From Patiria pectinifera (taxonomy: Eukaryota; Echinodermata; Asteroidea; Valvatida; Asterinidae): DNA of 64,000 bases. The stretch lies in the NCBI GenBank assembly GCA_029964075.1, contig CM057130.1, forward strand, positions 5,704,001 to 5,768,000, read 5' to 3'. The position numbers were made by a program, and so were the translations under genes. Positions 1 through 12,291 of the stretch are shown here, one piece after another. Below the pieces are notes generated by a model. The model was not told the origin of the DNA, ran no database searches, and was given only the letters and a program-made list of their open reading frames with translations. Each line of letters opens with the position of its first letter. The stretch's first letter is position 1.

Positions 1-1700
1 AAAGTCTTGCATTCATGGTGCTATTTTCGAGTTTCACCTCGTTTCACCTTGTTTTGTTCAATTGCTATTTTCCTAGCAATATAAAAGTTATTCACTTTAT
101 GAGACATCGAACGAAAACAATCCACCGACGTAATCTAATTATTGAATTATTTCTTCACAAAAAAAAATCGAATTACACTATTGGTTCTTGAAAGGCAGGC
201 TAATTTTGTGCGCAGAATGAAGTTACTTTTTAGCCAAGGGTTGCAAACGCCCAAATTCGCACTAAAGTATTTTTTTTCGTTAAAACAAAACAAACAAATT
301 AAACATTCGTCAGGAGAAAACCAAAAAAACTCTATTTTTCGAAGAGCACGAGCTTTTTAATTTTCGGACGCAGTGCAGGCCTGGAACTGTGTTGATAGCG
401 CCATCTGTCGTTGGGTTTGCATAGGGCTTAAAATCACGTGTTCTAAAGTTCTCGCACTGAATACCATATGCATGGTGACAAGATTAATACTGGGGTTAAA
501 AAATCTATACAGCTTAAAAGAATCGTGACCTTAAAATACAGTCATGCTTGTTGCGTTTGAACATTAGGCCAAGTCAATCAGTTGATCGTCCGGGTTTTTT
601 TTCTTCAAAAAGAGGAGGATGAGGGCCTTTTATTTGCATCTTTTTTGAAAAGTAGGTTTTAGCTTACATGATAGTTCCTCAAAAAGAAGGAGGCTCTTTT
701 TATTTGACAGTTCTGGGTAGTTGCCTACTAGTTGATGACCACAAAACCTTCTTAAAGTGCTTACCGAACACTAGTAAAGCTATTAGAAGCATTTGACCTT
801 CTGAAACATCTTTATTCAAAAGTTTATGCCTGAAATTAAAAAAATGATACAGTCTCAAAAAGAGAGTAGGTGGGGACGATCAACTGGTATTTTCTTTTAC
901 TTGGCATTATGTAATTTAAAGCACACCAATAACCAATCAATAAAAAATGTCATGGGCCAGTCGATTGTTGGGTTGTTGGGCTGCCGTTTGTTTGTTTGTA
1001 TGTTTTGTTTTTTATCATCAACGAATGTCAGGAGTAACGTTTTTAGCGAATATTTTCAATCCTTCTGTTTTGGATCTCTAACATCATGCACACCCTATAC
1101 TTCCGTTTTACACAAGTTGATCAAAGCATTGATCGTCCGAGAAAATATTTTAAAACATCTCGATGCTGGTATTATGACTAAGTAATTGTCAAAATCTACT
1201 GACACAAGCCCAGAATTGATTGGCATTATCGACTAGCAGATAATATTTGCGTGGACACGAAACTCGAAGTAGTTGTCGTTAATCACACAAAAGTCTACAG
1301 GTAAGTTGAACGTTTTAAGCAATTATACCAAAAACTTCCTCTCGTAAAAATGTTCAGTCCTGCGCAGCCGGACCAGTTCGGGTGTCCTGCAGGGCGAGGC
1401 GGTCAGTGAGCCCACGGAACCACCATGTCAAGGCTGGCTAGTCTCGCCTGCCAAATCGTTCAGGGGCTGCGTGACGGTACTATTTTCCAGTCCACTAAAA
1501 TAGAATAAACATACCAACAATGATGTCCCCACATCTTGTCAAATTTTCTTGAACAAGATACGTTCCAAATTTTGGGAGAAGTAAACTCGACCAAAAAAGT
1601 GCTTTGGTCTTATAAAGTTTGGCAGAAAAAAATGGTAACGTGCCCCTTGTTTTCTATATCACTGCTCAGTAACGTACATGGGCACAAAGAAGTGAATTTG
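1..1700. other. No gene recognised
   Basis: This stretch is AT-rich with homopolymer runs and only short open frames with no recognisable domain. The longest forward frame, about 826-1185, has low-complexity composition and no splice context that I would trust. If IgA has cytoplasmic-tail exons, they could lie here or beyond the window edge, but none was identified. Confidence 0.5.
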
Positions 1701-1706
1701 TATTAA

Positions 1707-2060
1707 CCCTAACATTCCAAAATCCTCCAAAATCCTCTTTGCAAATGGAGGATTTTGCCTCATTGAGGCTATATATATGGCAAAATGAGCGGCTGATTTT
1801 GGACGATGCACTGTGTCAAAGTAGGCCGGACCGTTGTTTATGCTCATTTTATTATACTTGAAATCCTCCGCTCTGCTCTAGGATGCCACTGGCTCTGCCT
1901 CAACATATTGACATCGACAGTGAGTGCTGGAGGATTTTGCAGGATTGAGGCAGTGGTCACCCCTCCGACCACATTCAAGAAATAACGGATGATTTTGGAG
2001 GATTGAAACTGTATGCAATTATTACATGGAGGCAATTGCAAAATGCCTAGAGAGTTAGGG
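1707..2060. mobile_element. piggyBac-like MITE, TTAA target duplication
   Basis: The element starts CCCTAAC and ends GTTAGGG, and is flanked on both sides by TTAA (1703-1706 and 2061-2064), the target duplication typical of piggyBac elements. It is 354 bp long, has no coding capacity, and carries repeated GGAGGATTTTG motifs in both orientations (around 1747, 1931 and 1995). The termini also resemble the TTAGGG telomere repeat, so a telomere-like origin is an alternative, though the TTAA flanks argue against it. It lies just downstream of the last recognised IgA exon. Confidence 0.6.
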
Positions 2061-2132
2061 TTAATAATCATCCATGAAGTAAATGTTAAAACAAACAATT
2101 ACCATTTTCATTATAATGAGGGGTATTATTCT

Positions 2133-5100
2133 TTACCGTATTCGCGCTGTAAGTTGACGCCTCTGGTAAAACAGATATGCACACGCCGCCATCACCACCA
2201 GCAGAAGCACTCCGCCTAGTACTCCAATTGCCACCTGGTACCCAATGTTTTCACAACTTTCGGACTTGGCAGCATCACATTTGGGAGAGTGCTGTCCCAC
2301 CTGGTTGCTATCACCTATTGAAACAAATTAAAATGTTTACATGTTTACATGTTGCTACAACTGCCAAAGTACATTTTTTAAAAGTCTTTAGATTTCAGGT
2401 AATAAACGCTTTGTGTTTTTACCCCGACCAGATTTGACATGGAATTCCGGTCATATTTTGACCTGATATACTTTTCGGGGAAAAATGACGCTATTCTTGT
2501 TTGAAACGACACTTATTTGGATCATTTTGCGGGTCATTTTGACCAGACAAAGGTCCTTTTGACCCTGACAGTATCAGGTCCAATAATAATCACCCGGATT
2601 CTGGACCAAATTTTGACTTGAGACTTCAGTGCATAAAATGGTGTCTTTATACATGGCACATTAAAATTAGAATCTTGTTCGGTTCTGTTTATTAAACGTT
2701 ATGACAGGTAAACATTTATGACAGGTTGCTATCTTACATTACAAAACTCTAACCAAAGTTGCCATGCCTCGCTACCCCATCTGTGCATTATATCCGAAGA
2801 TACTTGCCTGCAGAACTGAGAGTTGTGCCTGCAGAACTGAGAGTTGTGCCTGGAGTGTCGACGATCTCTCCAGGGCCAGGGCAAGATGTATCGTCGACTG
2901 TATTATTTTATCCAAGAAACAAAAAAAAGCGAAGCTAATATAAAATATACACAAAGTCCTCTCGTTACAGTTTGCGTGAAAATCTTCCTGTTGAGGTTTT
3001 TTTCGGAATCAAAGCAAACTGAGAAAATGATGTCTGCCTAAATGAAGAATGAAATAATTATTTAATATGTTTTACAATCTCTTTATTAATTTTCTTGGTT
3101 GAAGAAGCAAATAAAATTGATTTAAACATAATGCCATTAGCATGAAAAACAAGTGTCATTAATGAAGTGCATGTATTTTACACCATCGCGTAGCATGTAA
3201 AAAAATCGTCCTGCAATTCCTAGAATGACAATCTCCAGGTCAGATTGTTTTCAAAAATATAGACTCTATTTACTGTGTAATTCTGATACATTGAGGAGTG
3301 TGTATTGAACAAAAAAAGCTTCATCCCCGCCTGAACTCCCATTCCTCATCATTGCTGATTCCCGTACGCAACTCTGAAAATAAACGGTTCGGGACCCCAC
3401 TTGTTAAGAACATTACTTTCTTACCGCGTACTTGCAGATACCGTGTCGTCTCGACCGGTTTGTAGTACCTACTAGCCCGGTAGGTGACGCGGTAAAGCCC
3501 CTGGTCGCCGCAGCCCGGGGCCGGGAAGCAAAGCACCGGGATCTGCCCCGAGCTCAGCCTGATGTAAGGCGCTTGGCGAGGGTTGGTGTTATCCCAATCC
3601 CCGATGTGCTTCAATGGCGTGCCGTGTCCGTTTTCGCGGATGACCTCGAAAGTACCATCGAAGTCACATTTGATTTCAAACGATACAGTCAACTCGCCCT
3701 GACCTGGAGTTATCGTGATGTCGTCCTCCGATAGGGAGAAAACTGCAAAAGTGATGAAATAAAAAGGAAAAAAAAATCCAAGAATTTTCCAAACTACATG
3801 ACATATACCCACATGTATCATATGACAATTTGTACAATTCGTCGTTAGTTTGTACTATAATAGTTTATTATTTGGTATACCTACTTTGACTGACTGTCGT
3901 TAAAGTTGAGCTTTGAAAAAAAAAATGTGAGAGGGTCAATTGCATACAATTGTTGCATCGGTTTGACCTTTTGCATTTTGTAATATGCCTAAGTGGAACT
4001 TCGTTGTGATAATCTCGTAAACTAATACATTTCTTCAAAATCGACATGACAACCGTTACTCTCTTCCCACCCAACCGTCCCTGATACAAAATTGCAGCAA
4101 TTGAGTAAATCACATTTCTATCTCAAATCAAAAAGTCAGGTTAATGGAAGAGGCATAAAAATGATCGTGTCGCAATTTATTTGATAGATAAAGATTCACA
4201 GGCTACGCATTATTGAGCATAATTTACCGCGTGGAAGCAGAGTAAAACCCGTATTTTGTTATTACACAAGCGATGCGTAATAATGTTTTGGTGTTTAAAT
4301 CAATAATTGTTTAAAAATTTACTCAATTATTTTACTTGTGATGACTTTACTCAACAAAAATTTACACTATGTTTTCAGAGTGTGTCACTTAACAGGTCCG
4401 ATTTACGATGGGCTTCTGATTGATTTGTGATGACTTGTGTGGACTTGTGATTACCGATGTTGACTTATGATGACTTGTGTTGACTTGTGTTGACTTTGAT
4501 GATTTGTGTTAACTTTGATGACATTTGATGTATTGTGATGACTTGTGATGACTTGTGTTGACTTGTGATGACTTGTGATGACTTGTGATGACTTGTGTTG
4601 ACTTGTGATGACTTGTGATGACTTGTGATGACTTGTGTTGACTTGTGTTGACTTTGATGATTTTTGTTGAATTGTGACGACTTGTGTTGACTTGTGATGA
4701 CTTGTGTTGACTTGTGATGACTTGTGATGACTTGTGATGACTTATGATGACTTGTGATGACTTGTGGTGACTTATGATGATTTGTGTTGACTTGTGATGA
4801 CTTGTGTTGACTTGTGATGACTTGTGATGACTTGTGATTAACTTGTGATGACTTGTGAAGACTTGTCATGACTTGTAATGACTTGTGTTGACTTGTGATG
4901 ACTTGTAATGACTTGTGATTGACTTGTTATGACTTGTGATGGACTTTTGATTGACTTGTGATTGACTTGTGATGACTTGTGATGACTTGTGATGACTTGT
5001 GATGACTTTTGTTGACTTGTGATGACTTGTGATGACTTGTGTTGACTTGTGATGACTTGTGATTACTTGTGATTGACTTGTGAGTGACTTGTAATGACTT

Positions 5101-6524
5101 GTGATTGACTTGTGATTGACTTGTGATGACTTGTGATGACTTGTGATGACTTATGATGCCTTATGATGACGCCTGTTGACTTGTTTTGACTTAAAGTTTA
5201 CTTGTGATGCCTTGTGACGACTTGTGATTACTAATGACGAACTGAATAGTGACTTTTTTGTGAATTGAATGCAGCTCTGCTGACCGGGGATGGTCACAAA
5301 CCTGTGTCGTTTCTGACCCAGACATTGGCTGTAGAGTCTCCAGGTGTCTCATCATGCACGCCTACCGGCACTCCACCCTTCACCACGTCACAGTCACATG
5401 ACCCAGAATCCTCACGTTCAATGAGGTGAAGCACCGTCAGCGTTGTCCCCAGGGCGCACTTCCGCGTTCGATTGTCACAACACTTGCTTTCGGCAATCGT
5501 GTATCGCTCATCATGTTGGTGCTCGATTAGCGACCCATCGAGTCGTCGGCAGCGCACCTGGAGGGTTTCGGCCGGGTCTGCGTTCTTGGCTTGCCATTTA
5601 AGTTGGTAAAAATCTCCCGGTGATGCACAGACCCCCTTGGGTGAGACGAGTATAGATGCTGCAGATGTCTCTATATTAATTGTAAAAAAAAATAAGTCGG
5701 CATAAAGTGGATAAATGTCTGGTGTACATAAAACTAGGAAAGTGAGTTCTGTGAAATACTTGGTTATAAGAACGGTATCAAAGCACCCCAACATAATGGA
5801 ATGTTGGGCACTGGGCCAGCTTTGATGTGCATTGAAAATGCGTCACTTGAAAAAAATGCTTTCCCCTTCGCAATGGTTTGGTCTTAACCATCGTGAGGAA
5901 ATTCCCCTTTTCTTGAATATGACAGCACACTAGGCGCAATGATTTTATTGATCCTATACAATTTACTTACACTCAACTAAGATATTTCATAATTTTTCAG
6001 ATTCATATTTGAATGTTTATAAAAGGTGTCTATTACCTTTAAAGGACTACATCATCATTGGCTTTTCATGCATTTTGTTCGTTTCCAACAACACCACTTA
6101 AAATACACCACTGAAGGAGATTCAAATCCTGTAAGTTGAATCTTCAGCTCAGTTGAATTACACTTTTTTCAATCAGTGAAAAAGCATGCACAACCTTTTG
6201 ATCAGTAAACACGATTTTATCAGCAGCACTCTTCCCCCCCCCCAAATCAGTCAAAATACTGATTGTTGGAAATCATACACACGTCATATGATTTCTTCTG
6301 AATGACAGCAAGCCAGAGAGCATATTTAACGGGGTGTTCGATCTTTAATCCAAGTATTTTGTTGATATGAAGTCGGTAGGTTACTTTTTGGGATATGTGC
6401 AAATGATCATATTTATACTGAACGCATGTCCTACAGTCTTACCTGTGACTGAGGGTCTGGTAAGGGACATCAGCAGCATCAGCGCAGCTAATACCAAGTA
6501 AGAATTCATCTGTGCAGCTTGCAT
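2133..6524 (-). CDS. IgA: two-Ig-domain type I membrane protein
   Basis: Five exons were assembled from splice sites, all introns phase 1: 6443-6524, 5302-5670, 3425-3742, 2808-2849 and 2133-2314, giving 330 residues. Exon 1 encodes a signal peptide (SYLVLAALMLLMSL); a second Met at 6509 is an alternative start. Exon 2 (residues 28-150) is a V-like Ig domain with GVCASPGD and DSGSCDC, but the usual B-strand Cys is Trp (YQLKW). Exon 3 (151-256) is a second Ig-like domain with IKCDFDG and GLYRVTY. Exon 4 is a Ser/Thr-rich stalk and exon 5 holds a transmembrane helix ending YLFYQRRQLTARIR. NRT and NDT are potential N-glycosylation sites. The role is probably cell-surface recognition or adhesion (inference; no ligand can be named). 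It is diverged from IgB and IgC but has the same plan. The stop TAA overlaps a GT donor-like site, so more tail exons are possible. Confidence 0.75.
2430..2640. repeat. Interspersed repeat in IgA last intron
   Basis: The text with TTTTGACCTGATA and GACCCTGACAGTATCAGGTC matches, in the same order and orientation, the element at 46241-46496. The copy here is diverged and its ends are unclear. It lies inside the last IgA intron and has no coding potential. Confidence 0.5.
2808..2849 (-). CDS. IgA stalk exon with internal 21-bp duplication and GC donor
   Basis: This 42-nt exon reads, after one base from the previous exon, GTTLSSAGTTLSSA, two exact copies of a seven-residue Ser/Thr-rich unit. The acceptor is CTCCAG and the donor is GCAAGT, a GC-AG intron. 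Phase in and out is 1, matching the neighbouring exons. The Ser/Thr content suggests an O-glycosylated stalk, which is inference. An alternative acceptor inside the duplication would drop one repeat without changing frame. Confidence 0.6.
4390..5250. repeat. TGACTTGTGA minisatellite in an IgA intron
   Basis: About 860 bp of tandem 10- to 11-bp units built on TGACTTGTGA, with GTTGACTTGT and GATTGACTTGT variants. It lies in the intron between IgA exons 2 and 3. It creates long but meaningless open frames, for example a Ser/His/Lys/Gln-rich frame on the minus strand, which is not a gene. Confidence 0.9.
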
Positions 6525-6689
6525 GGGGAAAATATGAGAATGTTTAACATGGCAACAAAACACTATGAGCGGCTATCAACACCAATGCCACTGCAACAAT
6601 ATAATACCCTCACACGCAGAACAATCATACAAAAGCCATAAATAGAATTCTGTGAATCATTTACGTAAACCCGACACGAGTTGGCTGTA

Positions 6690-7450
6690 GGTTTTGTTGT
6701 TATTCCCCTTGTTGGTACAAAACAAGCAACGCTTAGGGCTTACATTTGATTGAAATCAATCTCCAGAAAAAACAAACCAATTTCTTTTTTAGGTTATTCC
6801 CGTCTGCCCGAGCCGTTCCCAGGGTTTCCCAGCCGGAACTTCCCCTGTTTCCTACAAGTGTATTTCCGCCTTTTCATTACGTTTACCCAATTTATTTGTT
6901 GTCGCCCACTCTGTAAACAATTGCGTATGATTTGGGACTCCAAGTAAACAGACATTGTCACACAATTGGAATAATTCTGTTGCATTATATCTTTACCCCC
7001 CCCCAAAAAAAAACTAAATCGGCCGTTTCTTATCTGACCCGTGAATCAAAAACACGACTCGATTGGACATTGGTATTCCCCTTGTTGGTACAAAACAAAC
7101 GGCCCCCTTGGGAGGCTGATAACATTATTGAAATCAATATCCAAAACCCCCCAAAAACAATAAAACAACAACAACCTGATTTTAGGTTATTTCCGTCTGC
7201 CCCATCAGTTCCCGGGGTTTTCCAGATGGAACTTCCCCACGAGTGTATTTCCCCCTTTTCACCTCGTTTACCCAATTTAATTATTGTTGCCCACTCTCTG
7301 TAAACACTTGATGATTGAGGACTCCCAGTAAACAGATATGTTGGCAACAAACTGGAATCTGTTTTGTTGTAATATGGGATTCTGTTGCACCATATCTGTA
7401 CAAAAAAACAACAAAAACCCCAAAACAATCGGCCGTTTTTTATCTGACCC
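6690..7450. repeat. Tandem repeat, about 372-bp period, two and a bit copies
   Basis: TATTCCCCTTGTTGGTAC occurs at about 6701 and 7073, followed in both by a block containing TTCCGTCTGCCC and TTTACCCAATTTA. A third partial unit begins near 7431 with GGCCGTTTTTTATCTGACCC. The units are diverged by indels and homopolymer changes. No coding capacity was recognised. Confidence 0.7.
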
Positions 7451-8825
7451 GTTTTTGTTTATTTGTTTGTTTTATAACATTACATCAATACATCCAGGCG
7501 GAAGGCTACATATAAAATAGCCAATGATGAATGACCTCATTTATATAAATTCCCATTCTTAGTTCTCTCGTCGGTATACATGTAGTGAGGATTTATAAAC
7601 AAACATGAGGTAATGTCCTATAATAATTGTGCAGTACTAGGAGCCTCGGTTGGGGTGGTACATGCAATTGAAAATGCAATGACTGATGCATTGCCAAAAT
7701 CCCTCTATATTTGTTTCGCACCAGGCAAACCCAGAGACGCCATCTTGGTTTTTCATTTCGTTGTCAATATGATGACCAAAACTTTACAGGAGGATACTTT
7801 CTACAAACCAACCCACAAAATGTTGATGTTGTTATAGGTCGTTCTCGCAGACCAATTAATCCTCACTGGAATATAAAAAAGTGGCAAAATTATTGAGGGT
7901 CCCGTGTCAGTGTGTTCGGAACGAAAACGCACTTTCGGCGAGGACAACTATCCAGCGAGCATTCGGCCATAGCTTTACCCACTAACTTTACCCATTGTAA
8001 ATCGACTCAAATAGAATTTGGTTTCACTGTTCGGTTTCTTTTAATATTATTACCCCTTTTAAGGTCGACAAGATCTTAAAACTACTTTGAAATAAACTAC
8101 ACTGATTTACCATTCAACGGCTTCATCGGGAATTCCAATCGCGACAGGATTACGACCCGTTTGTGGCTGTGTGAGTCCGGAAACGTCCGGGGAAAATGTT
8201 TGCGTATGCAATAATTTCCGGGAATTTCCGTCATAGCAATGGGCCCATGAATTGAACATTGAAAGTAGATCACTCGCCAAGTTGGAGGGTGGTGGTGGTG
8301 GTGGGGGGGGGGGGGGGTGTTACAATTCTACACTGGCGAAGTTAAGTAGGCTAGTTGACTAACCAACGTGTAATTACACTTGGACATTTTTAATGGCACA
8401 ATTTTAACAGCAACCATAGTTTCAGGGTAGAGAAGAATTTCTGAGGGAATTTTTTAAGGTATACGGTGCGCTGTCAAATACAAACGTATTTTGGGGTAAT
8501 ATAAAGAATGATTTAGTTGCTACATATAAGACACCCACCTTTTTATGAAGAAATGCTACTGGGGAAATCCGCGATATCGATTTCCAAAAACATGTACATG
8601 TATTCTGTTTAATCAATTTAATCTTTGCATTGCAAACACTTGCCGCTGTCATATGAAAAATCGGACTCGTATGAAAATCGGACTCTTTTCCCGTTTTATT
8701 GGTTAAACCCTCTCGCGTGACCGGTCCCTCTCCTAATTATCTATGTATGAGCGTGCGCAATACCACAAATGAGTCCGTATTTCATAAAACCTAAATTCAT
8801 GCTACACCGCCATTAACCAGAGGTT
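7450..8825. other. No gene recognised
   Basis: Short frames only, with a (GGT)n followed by poly-G near 8290-8320. No domain, RNA gene or clear transposon boundary was seen. Confidence 0.5.
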
Positions 8826-8829
8826 CCGA

Positions 8830-9930
8830 TACAGGGCTGTGCCGAATATGCCGAATAATCGCTCATCAATCGGATATCCAAATACCATTTATTTCGATTC
8901 AAATAATTATAATAAGAATGGGAGCGGTTGCGAGGAGAGTCCACAGTATTAATCGTATAATTTCCGTGGTTTAATTGCTTGTCAAGTACCACACAAGTTG
9001 TTGAAAGCCACTTTCGTGCTGAACTTCTGAATTATTAGGTCAAATTTATTCTTTTAAAATCGACCAAATATCAGCCATTCCTCTGCCTATGTACCTGTTA
9101 CTTTAAAAAGCTCTGTGTAAATTTTCGACAAGCGCAGGAGTACGCAATTCCCGCTCAGCGGACAGTTTCGGCTGGGACATTTTTAAACTTGATCAACTGA
9201 AATAGAACGCCTCCATTATTATTCTAATATGCATATCCTTATTGGTTTCGGTGTCATTGCCAAACAAACTAACCATGTTTTTTTCCTGCCCCGCGCCCAC
9301 GGCGATCTATTAAACTTAAGATAAATCCGAGCACGCTATACAACTCTATCACGAAACCCCTTCCACGGAGGCTAGGAAGCATTGTGCTGGCTTTGATCGG
9401 GTCGTGCCCATACTACATGCCTGACTATCATCCAGGCCCACCGGGAAAAAATGCTTACCGTAACGCCGAAGATCAAAGGCGGTGCACTGCTGCAATCAAC
9501 AAGGACTCCTCGGAATTATGTTAAGGCCGGTAATACCAATCAACTTATATTGCGCTATCCGGTTAAAATATCGGCTTGGGTATTCCCAATATTCGATCGT
9601 GTTATATAGGCCTAACGCACGGGAAACATCAGTTTGTTTTCCTTCTAAATATATACTATATGTCCCGTGATCTTTGATCGTTGTTGCTTGGGAACAGTAA
9701 TTGGCATAACAAACAAATGTTTGGAATAATGAATATTTTCCCTCAATACGTGTATTTGTAAGCATTGGTGGTAATGATTTGCTGTGTTGTCAACGTTCAA
9801 CTAAGTACACAACTCATAAAAGTTACGTCACTGAAGGCCAAAACCAAATATTATATCCCCGACGCAATTACCATTAATCACTGTTTAAAAACATTTACAT
9901 TGCATGCAATTATTTATTTTTAACCAGTTT
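8830..9930. repeat. Segmental duplication, copy 1
   Basis: This 1.1-kb block is repeated in the same orientation and order at about 10195-12900. Shared landmarks are TATAATTTCCGTGGTTT, CTCTATCACGAA, AATGCTTACCGTAACG and GTTACGTCA followed by TGAAGGCCAAAACCAAAT. Copy 1 lacks the insertions found in copy 2 and so serves as an empty-site reference. No gene is evident. Confidence 0.7.
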
Positions 9931-10016
9931 TACCCACATAACATGGGTTATATGCACAATGTACAAAACTATTTGCATTGCAAATACTTGCCGATTGAAC
10001 TTTGTTACATGTATAC

Positions 10017-10186
10017 CAGTGGCGTAGCCACGGGGGCCGTGACATGAAACCTTGTCGCCCCTTCCCCCAGCCGCCCCCCCCCCCCTGAGATTTGTTTCAA
10101 AAAAAAATATCATTGATCTACATGACGCCCCCCATGAAATGTTCCAGCCCCCAGCCCCCACTGGAAAATTCCTGGCTACGCCACTG
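10017..10186. mobile_element. hAT-type MITE (CAGTGGCGTAGCCA family)
   Basis: The ends are perfect 14-bp inverted repeats CAGTGGCGTAGCCA, flanked by an exact 8-bp duplication ATGTATAC at 10009-10016 and 10187-10194, the hAT signature. The 170-bp interior is C-rich. A second copy in inverse orientation is at 52274-52408. Confidence 0.85.
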
Positions 10187-10949
10187 ATGTATACCAAGAG
10201 GTTTCGTTGGTTGTGCCCACTATACCGAATATTCGATCATCAACCGAGTATCTCAATAGATTTTTATTTTCGATTCAAATACATTGTATTCGAAAAAAAA
10301 ACCGTGAGTGGTCTCGAGGAGACTATGAAAAACGTCCACGAAATTAAGTGCAATTGTATAATTTCCGTGGTTTTATTGCTTGTCAAATACCACACTTTCT
10401 TTGAAAACCATTTTTTTCGTGCATGATTTGAGAGCTTCTACGAGAGTATTCTTTAAAATCGATCAATTATTATCAGCTATTTCGTTATTATTTTAAAAAG
10501 CTCTCTGACAAGTATTTTTTTTCGACAGGCGCAGAGCACGCAAATCCCGATTGGCGGATAAATTAAGCTGGCACGTACATATTGAACTTGATCAACTAAA
10601 ATGGAATATTGGAATATTGGATCAAGTCCAAGTTGGAATAATCAAATACTAAATTATTCGAATGCACAGCCCTAGTTTCGACGTCAATGAGAAACACAAA
10701 AACCATGTTTCATTTCCTGTCCCACAAATCTGAGCACGCTAACAATTCTATCACGAAGGCCCCCTTCAATGGCGAAAGCATTGCGCTAGCTATTGTTCAG
10801 ATTGTACAATAGCGTGCGGAATAGTTTCCTCCATTGAAGGAGCCTCGTGAGTGTACAGTCATCTCATGCCCAGACTCGAATACATCTTTACTATTCCATG
10901 AGTAGCTATCCAACATAAGAAGAAATGCTTACCGTAACGTCGAAGATGT

Positions 10950-11460
10950 TTATGTGCTCAATAGTGTATCTGTGTCTGTATAGATTTCCTCCAGCAAAAC
11001 GGCTACAGCCGCATCCCGCTAGCGGGCTAGAGGAGCTAAGGTAGGAGTTTGATGTTGCACGAGGGATCAGTGAGGGCATTTTTGAATGTATCCTAACTTT
11101 TAGCACTGATGACGTGGGAGGCAGGTTATTCCAGTGTGGGGTGGTGGATGGATAAAAACTGCATGGTGCTATACATCTTGCTTTTGGCTTGAAGTCGGTG
11201 GTATGAGAATTGGTGAGACCTCCTGTGTGTTCTTGTTTGTGAGGTGAGACTATGCCCAGCTTCAATGTCAGCCAACCCATGAACAATTTTGTAGAGCATG
11301 ATGAGACGTGTCGCCAGTCTTCGGGACTCAAGGAGTGGCCATCCAAGCTAATGTAGCATGGCAGCAACACTGGAGTTTCTGGTGAAATTGTTGCAGCACA
11401 TTCTAGCAGCCCATCTTTGAATGCTCTAGAGTCGTTTCTGTTCTTCGTCAGTGTATGGAG
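10950..11460 (-). mobile_element. Degenerate LINE reverse-transcriptase 3' fragment
   Basis: On the minus strand one frame gives WPLLESRRLATRLIMLYKIV followed by HGLAD, the conserved C-terminal region of non-LTR retrotransposon reverse transcriptases, and another frame gives SFYPSTTPHWNNLP, the common terminal WNxLP motif. In-frame stops and a frame change between the two show that it is dead. It is 5'-truncated, as is usual for LINEs. A 154-residue open frame here is a mixture of frames and not a host gene. Confidence 0.7.
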
Positions 11461-11528
11461 CAGTCAGTAGTGGGGTAGATATGGGAAATATCTGGGGATG
11501 TCATTGATGATACAAACATGGGGGTGAA

Positions 11529-11751
11529 TTGGCACACAGTCAGAGTATGTCTTCAGAAAGATATTTGGCTATAGTGCCATCGCAGATTTGTCCTTTGAAA
11601 AAATATAGGAAGAACAACACGCGACTTTCAAAATTTTCAAAATGGCTGCCGTTGCGTGTTATTCCACCCCTAGTATTTTTTTCGAAGGACAAATCTGCGA
11701 TGGCCCTACAGCCAAAGTTCTTTCTCATGACATACTCTGACTGTGTGCCAA
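11529..11751. mobile_element. Hairpin MITE next to LINE fragment
   Basis: The ends TTGGCACACAGTCAGAGTAT and its reverse complement are followed inward by further matching arms (CATCGCAGATTTGTCCTT against AGGACAAATCTGCGATGG), so most of the 223 bp can fold as one hairpin. No clear target duplication was found. Confidence 0.6.
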
Positions 11752-12291
11752 ATGCCATGCTTGTATCATCAAAGGCACAATCCCATCACCTATCTGCCAT
11801 ACTACAAAGGCGGTGAGCTGATGCAGCGCAGCCTCCATCAACAAGAACTCCTATTGTGTTAAGGGCTGGGAAGTACCACTCGTTTCATAGTATCCGTTTA
11901 AAAATAACGGCTAGGGTTTTCCCAATTTGTGTTTATATAACGCCGGGAAAACAATTTTTCCTCTCGAAAGACTATATCCTTTGATCTTTGATCTTTGTTG
12001 CTTGGGAATGGGTACTAGGCATAATAAGCAAATTATTATTATCATTATTTATTCGGCCAACAAATGAACAAAAGCACAATGACAAAGCAAATACATGTAT
12101 ATATCATAAAGTAAACAAAAACTGAGAATTGAAAATTACATAAAAAAATTATACATGAAAAGTAAATGAACAAAAGTAAAAACATAACAAAAATTTTGTT
12201 AGAACAAAATGGCAAGCAAATGTATATAAATGTAATCCTCTATATCAACAACACAGAACAAAGCATTGGTGGTAACGATACGCTTTGTTGT

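Noticed and set aside
2845..2853. IgA exon 4 as part of a minisatellite only
   Set aside because: There are just two units, and the segment has an acceptor, a GC donor and the correct phase for a stalk exon at the position where IgB and IgC have one.
4465..4869. 134-residue minus-strand frame rich in Ser, His, Lys and Gln
   Set aside because: It is a translation of the TGACTTGTGA minisatellite and has no independent coding evidence.
8290..8322. G-quadruplex or regulatory role for the many poly-G tracts
   Set aside because: Most tracts occur inside interspersed repeats at repeated positions and vary in length between copies, so they are better explained as repeat components.
10906..11370. 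154-residue minus-strand frame as a host gene
   Set aside because: Its recognisable part is the WNxLP end of a LINE reverse transcriptase, and the rest is out of frame with the conserved LINE peptide.
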